DNA of 64,000 nt from Heliomarina baculiformis (GTDB lineage: Bacteria; Pseudomonadota; Alphaproteobacteria; Rhodobacterales; Rhodobacteraceae): NCBI RefSeq assembly GCF_019966545.1, contig NZ_JAIMIC010000002.1, positions 248,001 through 312,000 on the forward strand, written 5' to 3'. A program made the translations under genes and the position numbers. The notes below the pieces were generated by a model that did no database searches, was not told where the DNA came from, and saw only the letters and a program-made list of their open reading frames with translations. This document shows, one piece after another, positions 47,296 to 56,318 of this stretch (position 1 is its first letter; each line of letters starts with the position of its first letter).

Positions 47296-47967
47296 ATGCC
47301 GCGTCTGCTGTTCCTGTTAACCTTCGGCCTTGTCGGCACGGCCATCCTTGTCTGGCTGGGTGTCTGGCAGCTTCAGCGGCTGGAATGGAAACAGGGCATC
47401 CTTGCCGAGATCGATGCCCGTATCGATGAGCAACCGGTGGCCTTGCCGGCCGACCCCGATCCGGAAACCGATACCTATCTCGCCGTCACCGCTGCTGGGA
47501 CGATTCTGCCGGGCGAAGTGCATGTGCTGGTGTCGCAAAAGAATATCGGTGCCGGTTATCGCGTGATCGCGCCTTTCGTGACCGACACCGGCCGCCGGAT
47601 CATGATCGATCGCGGTTTTGTCCGGCAGACAGCCAAGGACGCGCCCCGCGCGCTTGGGCCATTCGAGATCACCGGCAACCTGCACTGGCCGCAGGAACGC
47701 GACCGTTTCACGCCTGAGCCGGAGATCGAAGACAACATCTGGTTTGCCCGTGATGTGTCCGCAATGGCGCGTACGCTGGATACCGAGCCGGTTCTTCTGG
47801 TGGCCCGCACGCAGACCGATCAGGGGCTTGATCCGATGCCAATCGGGACGGCCAATATCCCGAATGACCACTTGCAATACGCGATCACCTGGTTTTCGCT
47901 GGCCCTGATCTGGGTAGCGATGACCGTCTTCTTCATAAGGCGCCCGCGCGCCCGAAAAACCGAATGA
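47296..47967 (+). CDS. SURF1-family oxidase assembly protein
   Basis: A 223-residue membrane protein that helps haem A insertion into oxidase subunit I. It has the usual two membrane helices at the ends (LLFLLTFGLVGTAILVWLGV and HLQYAITWFSLALIWVAMTV) and motifs WQLQRLEWK near residue 24, GAGYRVIAPFVTDTGRRIMI, DRGFV, and PNDHLQYAITWF. The ATG at 47296 is chosen because it opens directly on the membrane helix and AGGTGG lies upstream; the longer frame overlaps ctaE. It overlaps or abuts threonine synthase, so transcription continues. Confidence 0.93.
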   Translation: MPRLLFLLTFGLVGTAILVWLGVWQLQRLEWKQGILAEIDARIDEQPVALPADPDPETDTYLAVTAAGTILPGEVHVLVSQKNIGAGYRVIAPFVTDTGRRIMIDRGFVRQTAKDAPRALGPFEITGNLHWPQERDRFTPEPEIEDNIWFARDVSAMARTLDTEPVLLVARTQTDQGLDPMPIGTANIPNDHLQYAITWFSLALIWVAMTVFFIRRPRARKTE

Positions 47968-47972
47968 GAGAC

Positions 47973-49361
47973 ATGCAGTATATCTCGACCCGCGGCACCG
48001 CGCCCGCGCTGAGCTTTGAAGACACCATGCTGACCGGGCTTGCCCGTGACGGCGGGCTTTACGTGCCCGAGACCATCCCGCAGATGAGCCGCGAGGACAT
48101 CGCCGCGCTGAACGGGCTTGGCTATGACGAAATCGCCTTTCGCGTGATGCGCCCTTTTATCGGTGACACGTTCACCGATGACGAATTCCGCGCGATCATC
48201 GACCGCGCCGATGCCGGGTTCGGTCACGTGGCGCGTGCGCCGTTGGTGCAGCTTGATCAGAACCACTTTCTACTCGAACTTTTTCACGGCCCCACGCTGG
48301 CCTTCAAGGATTTCGCGATGCAGCTGATCGGTCAGCTGTTTCAGGCCGCGCTGGCGCGGCGCGGCGATCGGGTGACTATCGTCGGTGCGACCTCGGGGGA
48401 CACCGGCTCTGCGGCAATTGAGGCATTCCGGGGGCTTGATAATGTCGATGTCTTTATCCTTTACCCGCATGGCCGCGTCTCCGAGGTTCAGCGCCGCCAG
48501 ATGACCACGCCTTCGGAAGACAACGTGCATGCGCTGGCGGTAGATGGCGATTTCGATGATTGCCAGGCCGCGCTCAAGGACATGTTCGCCGATGACGATT
48601 TCCGCGACGGGGTGAAGCTCGCCGCCGTGAACTCGATCAACTGGGCGCGAGTGCTGGCGCAGGTGGTCTATTACTTTTCCTCCGCTGTCAGCCTGGGCGC
48701 GCCGGAGCGTAAGGTGAGCTTTACAGTCCCGACCGGCAATTTCGGCGACATTTTCGCCGGTTACATCGCCAAGCAGATGGGGCTGCCCATCGACAAGCTG
48801 GTGGTCGCGACAAACCAGAACGACATTCTGCACCGCTGCCTGTCGGGGCAGGGCTATCACAAGGGGCCGACCCATCCGTCGATCAGCCCTTCGATGGATA
48901 TCCAGGTCTCGTCCAATTTCGAACGCGCGCTGTTCGATGCCTACGGGCGCGACGGCAAGGCCGTGGCGCAGCTCATGGACGAGCTGAAACAGGGCGGCTT
49001 CGACGTGAGTCAGGGCGCGATGGAATTCCTCGCCGAAACCTTTGTCTCGGGGCGGGCGAGCGAGGAAGAAACCAGCGCTACCATCGCCGAGACGCTGAAG
49101 AAAAGTGCCGAGCTGATCTGCCCGCATACCGCCGTTGGTGTGAAGGTAGCCGAAGAGCAACGCGCGGCCGATGTGCCGATGATCACGCTGGCCACCGCCC
49201 ATCCGGCCAAGTTTCCGGACGCGGTCGAGGCAGCGACAGGTATACATCCGCCTCTTCCCCCCGCGATGGCTGATCTGTATGAGAGGTCGGAACGGGTGAC
49301 CCGGATCGCCAACGATCTCGCGGCGCTCAAGGACCATATCAAGGGAAACATCCGCGCGTGA
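47973..49361 (+). CDS. thrC: Threonine synthase
   Basis: A 462-residue PLP enzyme converting O-phosphohomoserine to threonine. The protein begins MQYISTRGTAPALSFEDTML; an ATG nine bases earlier overlaps the SURF1 stop and is the alternative. Signatures: LARDGGLYVPETIPQMSRED, the PLP lysine in FHGPTLAFKDFAMQLIG, GATSGDTGSAAIEAFRG (phosphate loop) and SINWARVLAQVVYYF. Length fits the long bacterial/fungal type. The M16 peptidase start overlaps its stop. Confidence 0.94.
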   Translation: MQYISTRGTAPALSFEDTMLTGLARDGGLYVPETIPQMSREDIAALNGLGYDEIAFRVMRPFIGDTFTDDEFRAIIDRADAGFGHVARAPLVQLDQNHFLLELFHGPTLAFKDFAMQLIGQLFQAALARRGDRVTIVGATSGDTGSAAIEAFRGLDNVDVFILYPHGRVSEVQRRQMTTPSEDNVHALAVDGDFDDCQAALKDMFADDDFRDGVKLAAVNSINWARVLAQVVYYFSSAVSLGAPERKVSFTVPTGNFGDIFAGYIAKQMGLPIDKLVVATNQNDILHRCLSGQGYHKGPTHPSISPSMDIQVSSNFERALFDAYGRDGKAVAQLMDELKQGGFDVSQGAMEFLAETFVSGRASEEETSATIAETLKKSAELICPHTAVGVKVAEEQRAADVPMITLATAHPAKFPDAVEAATGIHPPLPPAMADLYERSERVTRIANDLAALKDHIKGNIRA

Positions 49362-50620
49362 CTGTTCAACAAGACCAACTGGCCAATGGCTTTCGGATCG
49401 TCTCTGAATTCATGCCGGGCCTGCAATCCGCGGCCATCGGAATCTGGGTAAATGCCGGCGGACGGCACGAACGGATCGAACAGAACGGGATTGCGCATTT
49501 TCTTGAACACATGGCCTTCAAGGGCACGAAAAAGCGCAGCTCGCTACAGATCGCCGAGGCAATCGAGGATGTGGGCGGTTACATCAACGCCTATACCTCG
49601 CGCGAGGTGACAGCCTATTACGCGCGGGTGCTCAAGAACGACGTGCCGCTGGCACTGGACGTGATTTCCGACATCCTGCTGAACCCGGTATTCGACCCGA
49701 ATGAGATCGAAGTCGAACGCGGCGTGATCCTGCAGGAGATCGGGCAGGCGGCGGATACGCCGGATGACGTGATTTTCGACTGGTTGCAGGAAGAAAGCTA
49801 TCGCGATCAGCCGCTGGGCCGCACCATCCTTGGTCCGTCTGAGCGCGTGAGTTCTTTTTCCCGTGATGACCTGTCGCGTTTCGTGGGCGAGCATTATGGC
49901 CCCGGCCAGATGATCCTGTCGGCGGCAGGGGCGGTCGATCACGATGCGCTGGTCAAGGCGGCCGAAGAGCTGTTTGGCCACCTCGCGCCGAGCCCGACCC
50001 TGCCGGTTTCGCAAGCGAAGTTCACCGGTGGCGAAGTGCGCCGCGAAAAAACGCTTGAGCAGGCGCATTTCGCGCTGGCGCTGGAAAGCCCCGGCTACCG
50101 GGACGATGCGATTTACGTCTCGCAGATCTATTCAAGCGCGCTGGGGGGCGGCATGTCCTCGCGCCTGTTCCAGGAAGTCCGCGAGCGGCGGGGGCTTTGC
50201 TATACGATATTCGCGCAGACCGGTGCCTATGCGGATACCGGCACGGTGACGATCTATGCCGGGACGAGCGCCGCGCAGATCGGTGAACTGGCCGGTATCA
50301 CCATCGACGAGATGAAACGCGCGGCCAGCGACATCAGCGCCGAGGAAGTGGCGCGCGCAAGGGCGCAGATGAAGGCGGGGATGCTGATGGGGCTGGAAAG
50401 CCCATCGAACCGCGCCGAGCGTCTGGCCCGGCTGGTGCAGATCTGGGACAAGGTGCCGTCGCTTGAAGATACCATCCAGCGGATCGATTCCGTTACAACG
50501 GGCGATGTGCGTGCCTTTGCCGAGATGATCGCGGGCCGCGCGCCGGCGGCGCTGGCGCTTTATGGCCCGATCGCGGATGCGCCCTCGCTCGCGCAGCTTC
50601 AGGAGCGGCGCGCCGCCTGA
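49358..50620 (+). CDS. M16-family processing peptidase
   Basis: A 420-residue zinc peptidase of the mitochondrial-processing-peptidase-beta type. The inverted zinc motif is HFLEH (H47-H51), with the third ligand E127 (VILQEIGQAADTPDDV) 76 residues later as in the family. The substrate-binding C-terminal half has LGGGMSSRLFQEVRERRGLC, also typical. The start is a GTG at 49358 that overlaps the threC-type stop (GTGA). The thrC-M16 order is recurrent in alphaproteobacteria; the natural substrates are unknown. Confidence 0.92.
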   Translation: MTVQQDQLANGFRIVSEFMPGLQSAAIGIWVNAGGRHERIEQNGIAHFLEHMAFKGTKKRSSLQIAEAIEDVGGYINAYTSREVTAYYARVLKNDVPLALDVISDILLNPVFDPNEIEVERGVILQEIGQAADTPDDVIFDWLQEESYRDQPLGRTILGPSERVSSFSRDDLSRFVGEHYGPGQMILSAAGAVDHDALVKAAEELFGHLAPSPTLPVSQAKFTGGEVRREKTLEQAHFALALESPGYRDDAIYVSQIYSSALGGGMSSRLFQEVRERRGLCYTIFAQTGAYADTGTVTIYAGTSAAQIGELAGITIDEMKRAASDISAEEVARARAQMKAGMLMGLESPSNRAERLARLVQIWDKVPSLEDTIQRIDSVTTGDVRAFAEMIAGRAPAALALYGPIADAPSLAQLQERRAA

Positions 50621-50641
50621 TGCCGCTGGGATAACCGCTTG

Positions 50642-51226
50642 ATGCTGCTCTCAAAACGTAAATTGAAGATCGAGACAGAGCGGTTGACCCTGCGCCCGCC
50701 GGTGCATTCGGATTTTCGCCCATGGTCGGCGCTGCGCCGCGAAAGCGCGGATTTCCTGACGCCGTGGGAGCCGAGCTGGGCACCCGATCATCTGAGCCGC
50801 AAGGCCTTTACCAATCGGGTCTACTGGGCGCAGCGCTCGGTGTCTGGCGGGTCGGCCATTCCGCTGTTCCTGTTCCGGCGCGACAGCGGGGTTCTCGTGG
50901 GGGCGATCACGCTGGACAATATCCGGCGCGGACCGGCGCAGGCGGGGACGCTGGGCTATTGGACCGGCCAGAACTTTGCCCGGCAGGGATACATGCGCGA
51001 GGCGATCGGCGCGGTGGTGCATTACGCTTTCACCCGGCTCGACCTGTCGCGCATCGAGGCCGCCTGTCTGCCTGAAAATGCGGCATCAAGGGGCTTGCTG
51101 GAAAATTCCGGTTTCAAGTACGAGGGCGTAGCGCAGTCCTATCTTCAGATCGGGGGGCGCTGGCGGACACATGTGCTTTATGCCGCGCTGCGCAGTGACA
51201 GGCGGGGTCGTACCGAGGCTGGCTGA
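50642..51226 (+). CDS. GNAT N-acetyltransferase, RimJ/RimL type
   Basis: A 194-residue acetyltransferase fold. The N-terminus KIETERLTLRPPVHSDFRPW is typical of RimJ/RimL-like members. Acetyl-CoA binding region: GYWTGQNFARQGYMREAIGA, followed by LDLSRIEAACLPENAASRGL and LENSGFKYEGVAQSYLQIGG. Possible substrates are protein N-termini or small amines; nothing nearby decides. The ATG at 50642 lies 21 bases after the peptidase stop, so it may share that transcript. Confidence 0.88.
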   Translation: MLLSKRKLKIETERLTLRPPVHSDFRPWSALRRESADFLTPWEPSWAPDHLSRKAFTNRVYWAQRSVSGGSAIPLFLFRRDSGVLVGAITLDNIRRGPAQAGTLGYWTGQNFARQGYMREAIGAVVHYAFTRLDLSRIEAACLPENAASRGLLENSGFKYEGVAQSYLQIGGRWRTHVLYAALRSDRRGRTEAG

Positions 51227-51233
51227 GCGGGGA

Positions 51234-51266
51234 AGGGGACGCTGTCCCCTCTTGGCCTCTGGCCAA
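51234..51266. repeat. Tandem hairpins after the GNAT gene
   Basis: AGGGGAC with GTCCCCT (loop GCT) is followed at once by TTGGCC with GGCCAA (loop TCT). The sequence to the right (TTCACCCCTGGAGTATTT) recalls dispersed intergenic elements of roseobacters, though I cannot count copies genome-wide from one window. Confidence 0.5.
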
Positions 51267-51352
51267 TTCACCCCTGGAGTATTTCCCGCAAGAGGAAAAG
51301 CTCACAAAAAAGTTTGAAGGTCGAATCGCGTGGCACCGCTAGGGTTGGTGTC

Positions 51353-52177
51353 ATGCGTTTTCTGATTTTTTCCATCGGTCTTGTGGTGATGTCGCTGACG
51401 TCGGTTTCGGCGCAGGAAACGCGTCGGCCGAGCCATTGCATTGCAATTGCCGATGCGGCGCCGGGGATGCAGTTCCTTCAAAAGGCCTCCTGGCAGGAAC
51501 CGGTGTCTGAGGACGAGGTGCGGATCAGCTACGTGTCCCATGCCAGTTTTCTGATCCAGACGCCGGGCGGGTTGAACGCGGTGACGGATTTCACCGGCTT
51601 CATCGGCATGGTGGAAATGGTGCCGGATGTGGTGACGATGAACCATGCGCATGGGACCCATTGGACGGCTGAGCCGGATCCGAGGATTCCGCATGTGTTG
51701 CCGGGCTGGGGGGATTTCGGCGAGGGAATTTCGCATCACCTCGATCTTGGCGAGATGCTGGTGCGCAATGTGTCGACGGATATCCGGTCGCAGTGGGGGG
51801 GCGAGGAACCGCAGGGCAATTCGATCTTTGTCTTCGAGGTGGCGGGGCTTTGTATCGGGCATCTCGGGCATCTGCATCATGTGCCCAATGACGAGCAATT
51901 CGCGGCGCTTGGGCGGCTGGATGTGGTGATGGCACCGGTGGACGGGGGCATGACCCTGCCGTTGGCGGATATGGTCACGGTGCTGAAGCGGTTGAAGTCT
52001 TCGGTCGTGATCCCGATGCACTGGTTCAGCGGCGTGGCGCTGGAGCGTTTTCTTATTGATATTGCGGATGAATTCGCGGTCGAACGAGCCGGGATAAATT
52101 TCCTTGAGGTGGGCCTGCGGAGCCTGCCGGGGCGGCCGACGGTGATCGTGCTGGAGCCTGCCTATCTCGTCGAATAG
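51353..52177 (+). CDS. Exported metallo-beta-lactamase-fold protein
   Basis: A 274-residue protein with an N-terminal signal peptide (FLIFSIGLVVMSLTSVSA, likely cleaved before QETRRP). The MBL fold is indicated by VRISYVSHASFLIQTPGG, AVTDFTGFIG, TMNHAHGTHWTAEPDPRIPH, LCIGHLGHLHHVPNDEQFAA and VVIPMHWFSG. The classical HxHxDH zinc motif appears as H-A-H-G-T-H, so metal binding may be altered, closest to UlaG/YycJ-like lipolytic or phosphodiesterase branches. The start at 51353 is chosen because the signal peptide begins there. The role is unknown. Confidence 0.82.
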   Translation: MRFLIFSIGLVVMSLTSVSAQETRRPSHCIAIADAAPGMQFLQKASWQEPVSEDEVRISYVSHASFLIQTPGGLNAVTDFTGFIGMVEMVPDVVTMNHAHGTHWTAEPDPRIPHVLPGWGDFGEGISHHLDLGEMLVRNVSTDIRSQWGGEEPQGNSIFVFEVAGLCIGHLGHLHHVPNDEQFAALGRLDVVMAPVDGGMTLPLADMVTVLKRLKSSVVIPMHWFSGVALERFLIDIADEFAVERAGINFLEVGLRSLPGRPTVIVLEPAYLVE

Positions 52178-52217
52178 GGGCGATTGATACTCTTGCATCC
52201 TCTCGAGGCTTTGGGCA

Positions 52218-53642
52218 ATGAGAGGCATGGAATTGAACTCAGCAGATGCGCAATTCGTGGAGCGGCTTACGGGCCGGGTGTCCCCGGATGTCTTTCGCCC
52301 CGTCGAACCCCGTTATCTCGAAGAACCGCGTGACCGGTATCATGGCAAGGCGGGTGTTCTGGCCCTGCCGCGTACCGTTGAAGAAGTTTCGGCCCTGGTT
52401 GGCGCGGCCTCTGAGGCGCGGGTGCCGGTGGTGCCTTATGGTGGCGGCACGGGCCTTGTCGCGGGGCAGTTGCTGGGCGAGGGGGCGGCGCCGCTGGTGC
52501 TGTCGCTGGAGCGGATGAACGCGATCCGCGAAGTACATGTTTCCGAGAACGTTTTGGTGGCCGAAGCGGGCGCGATCCTGTCCGATGTGCAGGCGGCGGC
52601 GCGCGAGGCGGGGCGGCTGTTTCCGCTGTCGCTGGCGGCGGAGGGGTCCTGCCGGATCGGGGGCAACCTTTCGACCAATGCGGGCGGGGTCAACGTGCTG
52701 CGCTATGGCAATACGCGGGCGCTTTGCCTTGGGCTTGAAGCGGTGATGCCGGACGGGCGCATCTGGCACGGGCTGACCCGGCTGCGCAAGGACAACACCG
52801 GCTATGATCTGCGCGATCTGCTGATCGGGGCCGAGGGGACGCTTGGGGTGATCACGGCAGCCGCGCTGAAACTGTCGCCGCAGCCCGCGGCCAAGGGAAC
52901 GGCGCTGATGATGGTGCATTCCCCCGACGCGGCGCTGGAGCTGCTGGCGCTGGCACAGGAGCAGGTAGGCGATGGGGTGAGCGCCTTTGAACTGATGCAT
53001 CGCAACGGGTTCGACTTCCTGTCAGAACATCTGCCGCAGCTGCGCCAGCCCTGGTCCGAAGCGCCGGAGTGGTGCGTGCTGGTTGAGCTTGGGCTGTCAA
53101 AGGGGAGCGATCCGGTCGAGGCGCTGAGCGATCTCTTTGGCGAGGCGATGGAACGCGATCTGGCTTATGACGGGTTGATCGCGCAGTCCGAGGCGCAGGC
53201 CGTGGATTTCTGGATGATGCGCGAGCATATCCCGGAGGCCAACCGCAAGGTCGGCTCGATCGTCAGCAATGACATTGCCCTGCCGCTTGGATCGGTTGCG
53301 ACCTTCATTGCCAGTGCGCCGGAGAAGCTGGCCGCGCTTGGAGATTTCCGGGTTAACTGCTTTGGGCATCTCGGGGACGGCAACCTGCATTACAATATCT
53401 TCCCGGCTGCCGGGCGCGACCGTTCTGAGTATGAGAATATTGCGGTGCAGGCCAAGGATATCATCCATGGGCTGGTGCATGAGATGAACGGGTCGATCAG
53501 CGCAGAGCACGGGATCGGGCGCGCCAAGGTCGAAGATCTTGAGCGCTATGGCGATCCGGTGAAGCTGTCGGCGATGCGCGCGATCAAGGCGGCGCTCGAC
53601 CCGCAGGGGATCATGAACCCGGGGGCCGTGCTGCGGGCATAA
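52218..53642 (+). CDS. FAD-binding oxidoreductase, GlcD / D-2-hydroxyacid dehydrogenase type
   Basis: A 474-residue flavoenzyme. The N-terminal FAD-binding domain (PCMH type) has ARVPVVPYGGGTGLVAGQLL, LAAEGSCRIGGNLSTNAGGV and DLLIGAEGTLGVITAAALKL. The C-terminal cap ends with CFGHLGDGNLHYNIFP (the conserved H-x-G-D-G-N-x-H metal/substrate motif) and GSISAEHGIGRAK. These identify the D-lactate/glycolate/D-2-hydroxyglutarate dehydrogenase family. Start at ATG 52218 with GAGG upstream; 52227 is possible. Which hydroxyacid is oxidised cannot be told. Confidence 0.9.
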   Translation: MRGMELNSADAQFVERLTGRVSPDVFRPVEPRYLEEPRDRYHGKAGVLALPRTVEEVSALVGAASEARVPVVPYGGGTGLVAGQLLGEGAAPLVLSLERMNAIREVHVSENVLVAEAGAILSDVQAAAREAGRLFPLSLAAEGSCRIGGNLSTNAGGVNVLRYGNTRALCLGLEAVMPDGRIWHGLTRLRKDNTGYDLRDLLIGAEGTLGVITAAALKLSPQPAAKGTALMMVHSPDAALELLALAQEQVGDGVSAFELMHRNGFDFLSEHLPQLRQPWSEAPEWCVLVELGLSKGSDPVEALSDLFGEAMERDLAYDGLIAQSEAQAVDFWMMREHIPEANRKVGSIVSNDIALPLGSVATFIASAPEKLAALGDFRVNCFGHLGDGNLHYNIFPAAGRDRSEYENIAVQAKDIIHGLVHEMNGSISAEHGIGRAKVEDLERYGDPVKLSAMRAIKAALDPQGIMNPGAVLRA

Positions 53643-53656
53643 GGGCTGCGGTGCGC

Positions 53657-53681
53657 CCAAGAAAATTCAATTTTCTTGGGA
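53657..53681. terminator. AT-rich palindrome between convergent genes
   Basis: CCCAAGAAAATT and AATTTTCTTGGG form a perfect 12-bp inverted repeat around a single C. It sits 15 bases after the FAD enzyme stop and before the convergent apt gene's end, so a bidirectional terminator role is likely. Confidence 0.6.
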
Positions 53682-53709
53682 AAATTCCGCGCGGAAAGTT
53701 GCGTCGCGA

Positions 53710-54249
53710 TCACTCGCCGTCGAAAGCGCAGAGCGCGTGTACATCCATGCCCATGTCTTCAAGCAGCTTTCGTCCGCCGAGATCGGGGAGGTCGATGATG
53801 AAAGCGCAGGACATGATCTTGCCGCCGAGCTTTTCGATCAGCTTGATTCCGGCGGCGGCGGTGCCGCCGGTGGCGAGCAGATCGTCGACCACGAGGATCG
53901 TTTCGCCGGCCTCGATCGCGTCATCGTGGATTTCCACTGTCGCCTGACCGTATTCCAGCGTGTAATCTTGGCTGATCGTCTTGCCCGGCAGCTTGCCCTT
54001 TTTGCGGATCGGCACGAAGCCGACCGAGAGCTGGTGGGCGATAGCGCCGCCGAGGATGAAACCGCGCGCTTCGAGCCCGACGACCTTGTCGATGCGGCGA
54101 CCGGCATAGGGGTGCAGCATCTGGTCGATGGCCATGCGAAATCCGCGCGGGTCGGCGAAAAGCGTTGTCACGTCCCGGAACATGATCCCTTCATGGGGGA
54201 AATTTTCGATGGTGCGGATATAGTCCTGAACGGTTCTTGACGGTGGCAT
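53710..54249 (-). CDS. apt: Adenine phosphoribosyltransferase
   Basis: A 179-residue salvage enzyme making AMP from adenine and PRPP. Signatures: [20 protein letters not shown] at the N-terminus, [20 protein letters not shown], and the PRPP-binding loop [20 protein letters not shown]. Length is typical. The ATG at 54249 ([11 protein letters not shown]) is chosen; 55 upstream in-frame codons are not coding-like. The methylthioadenosine phosphorylase gene lies 1.2 kb away on the same strand; that enzyme releases adenine, which Apt recycles. Confidence 0.96.
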   Translation of the reverse strand: MPPSRTVQDYIRTIENFPHEGIMFRDVTTLFADPRGFRMAIDQMLHPYAGRRIDKVVGLEARGFILGGAIAHQLSVGFVPIRKKGKLPGKTISQDYTLEYGQATVEIHDDAIEAGETILVVDDLLATGGTAAAGIKLIEKLGGKIMSCAFIIDLPDLGGRKLLEDMGMDVHALCAFDGE

Positions 54250-54462
54250 CTGGGTCTCGATTTTTCTCGGGTCGCGCTTGGTGTGGTGCATTCCGGCCCG
54301 GCTTGCAAGCTTGGGCGGTGGCATTTCCACATTGCCGTGGCTCAGCGTGGTTTCGGGGTGGCGCTTTGCCCCGTTTCGGGCAGGGCGGCGATTTCGCTGC
54401 CATCGCGTTTGCATTGCCCGGCAAATTGTTTATGAGTCAGTTATATTTACAACCTCTATACA

Positions 54463-54474
54463 ATGTATATACAT
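54463..54474. promoter_or_regulatory. Perfect 12-bp palindrome upstream of a small regulator gene
   Basis: ATGTATATACAT lies 34 bases before the GTG start of the ribbon-helix-helix-like gene, just downstream of a TATACAAT that could be a -10 element. The placement suits an autorepressor operator. Confidence 0.45.
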
Positions 54475-54507
54475 CCGGTTGTCACCTGGTCCGGGCGGGA
54501 GAAGTCA

Positions 54508-54678
54508 GTGTCGAAGAAAGACGTCAAGGCATCGAAGAAGAACAGCCAGCTCATTCTGCGGCTTGGCAAGGAAGAGCGCGATGCCTTCGTGGAGCTCTGC
54601 AAGGAGCTCGACACCAGCGCCGCCCGCGAGATCCGTCGTTTCATTCGCGAATTCATGAAGGAAAACAAGGCGAAATAG
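54508..54678 (+). CDS. Small ribbon-helix-helix-like protein
   Basis: A 56-residue basic protein: a Lys-rich start (MSKKDVKASKKNSQ), a beta-strand candidate LILRLGKEERDAFVELCKEL with a helix, and a second helix TSAAREIRRFIREFMKENK. The strand-helix-helix pattern fits MetJ/Arc-type DNA-binding proteins. The start is the GTG at 54508, preceded by GGGAG; the ATG 45 bases upstream lies inside a palindrome and is rejected. It stands alone between divergent and convergent genes, with no toxin gene adjacent, so a solitary regulator rather than an antitoxin is likelier. Confidence 0.78.
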   Translation: MSKKDVKASKKNSQLILRLGKEERDAFVELCKELDTSAAREIRRFIREFMKENKAK

Positions 54679-54690
54679 GTTCTGCCTTTC

Positions 54691-55320
54691 CTAAACCGGG
54701 CGCCGCATGAAGGCCGTCAGACAGCCCATGGCAACAAGCGATGCACCACCGAAACGGGTGATGTTCGCAATGATGCGCGGTTGCGTGATCAGGCGGCGCA
54801 GGCGGTCGGCCATCAGCGCATAGGCGATGGCGTTGAGCCCGGCGAGGGTCACGAAGGTCGCGATCAATAGCGAGAACTGCGGCAGCAGCGCCTCTCCGGG
54901 ACGCACGAACTGCGGCACGAAGGCGATGAAGAAAGCAATGGATTTCGGGTTCAGCGCGGTAACCGTCGCTGCGTGGCGAAACACCGAACCCGGCGTGATG
55001 TCCCGGCTGGGCCGGTCCAGTTGCAGCGCATCCTCGGGCGCTGAGCGGATCAGCTTGATTCCGAGCCAGACCAGATAGACGGCCCCGGCCCATTTCAGGA
55101 CCGAGAACAGCGTCGCCGAGGTCATCACCAGCGCCCCAAGCCCAAGAAGCGAGGCGGTTAGGGCGATGAAATCGCCAAGGCAGACGCCAAGCGCTGTGGC
55201 GATGGCCACGCTGCGCCCTTTGGAGAGCGCATAGCTAAGCACCATCAGCACGGTTGGGCCGGGCAGCAGCAGCAAAGCGGTAGAGGCGGCCAGGAAGGCG
55301 AACCAGAGATCAAGGGGCAT
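54691..55320 (-). CDS. LysE/RhtB-family amino-acid exporter
   Basis: A 209-residue membrane protein with five or six helices. The family signature is near the N-terminus: LLPGPTVLMVLSYALSKGRS and ATALGVCLGDFIALTASLLG, then AGAVYLVWLGIKLIRSAPED. Members export lysine, threonine, homoserine lactones or similar solutes; the substrate is unknown here. It converges on the small ribbon-helix-helix gene with a 12-base gap. Confidence 0.9.
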   Translation of the reverse strand: MPLDLWFAFLAASTALLLLPGPTVLMVLSYALSKGRSVAIATALGVCLGDFIALTASLLGLGALVMTSATLFSVLKWAGAVYLVWLGIKLIRSAPEDALQLDRPSRDITPGSVFRHAATVTALNPKSIAFFIAFVPQFVRPGEALLPQFSLLIATFVTLAGLNAIAYALMADRLRRLITQPRIIANITRFGGASLVAMGCLTAFMRRPV

Positions 55321-55445
55321 TTCTGAATTCCTTGCGATAGGGTTGATAGGCGACCGCCCATTGCCATTTGACTAACGCGCCGCACGTCCGGACCGCAAGA
55401 GGCTGCTTTACGCGGGTTGGATGCGGGCGCGAGAGGCCGGTCTGG

Positions 55446-56318
55446 TTACAGGACCCGGCCTGCCACCGCGTCGAGCTTCGCGACAAGTTCGGGGTCGCGT
55501 TTTTCCGGGGCGGTCATGATTGCGTATTCAAGCGCGCGGTCGCAGCCATCGGGGCAGGGTTCGCGGTTGGGACCAAGCAGCGCGGGCAGGCGCGAGACAA
55601 GCGCGCGGCCCTTGTCGGCGTTGCCGGTAAGTGTCGCTATAATATCGGAAATCTCGACCGCACCGTGATCGGGGTGCCAACTGTCGAAATCGGTGATCAT
55701 GGCGACAGAAGCATAGCAGAGCTCGGCTTCGCGGGCGAGTTTCGCTTCGGGCATATTGGTCATGCCGATCACATCCGCGCCCCAGCTTTCGCGGTACATC
55801 TTGGATTCCGCGATCGAGGAAAACTGCGGCCCCTCCATCGCGAGGTAGGTGCCGCCGTCATGCACGGTGATCCCGGCGTCGATGGCCGCTGCAAGGCAGG
55901 CCGCAGAGAGACGCGGGCAGGTCGGGTGGGCGACGCTTACGTGGGCGACGCAGCCGGTTCCGAAAAACGATTTCTCACGCGCGAAAGTGCGGTCAATGAA
56001 CTGATCTATAATGACGAAATCGCCCGGCTCCATGTTTTCGCGAAACGACCCGCAGGCCGAGACCGAGATCACGTCGGTGGCTCCGATCCGTTTGAGCGCA
56101 TCGATATTGGCGCGGTAGGGGACGGTGGAGGGCGAGTGCACATGGCCGCGCCCGTGACGAGGCAGAAAGGCCATCTCGACTCCGTTGAGCGTACCGGTCA
56201 GGATCTGGTCCGACGGCGTGCCCCAGGGCGTTTCGACCGTGACCCATTCCGCCCCTTCAAGCCCGTCGATGTCATAGATGCCCGATCCGCCGATCACGGC
56301 GATTTTGGTCTTGGTCAT
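55446..56318 (-). CDS. mtnP: S-methyl-5'-thioadenosine phosphorylase
   Basis: A 290-residue phosphorylase splitting methylthioadenosine into adenine and methylthioribose 1-phosphate. Motifs: KIAVIGGSGIYDIDGLEGAE, FLPRHGRGHVHSPSTVPYRA, VISVSACGSFRENMEPGDFV, YLAMEGPQFSSIAESKMYRE and GADVIGMTNMPEAKLAREAE. The start at 56318 (MTKTKIAVIG) is preceded by GGGGCAG; the longer frame is rejected since it runs through a repeat array. It feeds adenine to apt. The phased repeats at 56401-56455 lie about 85-140 bases upstream of its start. Confidence 0.95.
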   Translation of the reverse strand: MTKTKIAVIGGSGIYDIDGLEGAEWVTVETPWGTPSDQILTGTLNGVEMAFLPRHGRGHVHSPSTVPYRANIDALKRIGATDVISVSACGSFRENMEPGDFVIIDQFIDRTFAREKSFFGTGCVAHVSVAHPTCPRLSAACLAAAIDAGITVHDGGTYLAMEGPQFSSIAESKMYRESWGADVIGMTNMPEAKLAREAELCYASVAMITDFDSWHPDHGAVEISDIIATLTGNADKGRALVSRLPALLGPNREPCPDGCDRALEYAIMTAPEKRDPELVAKLDAVAGRVL

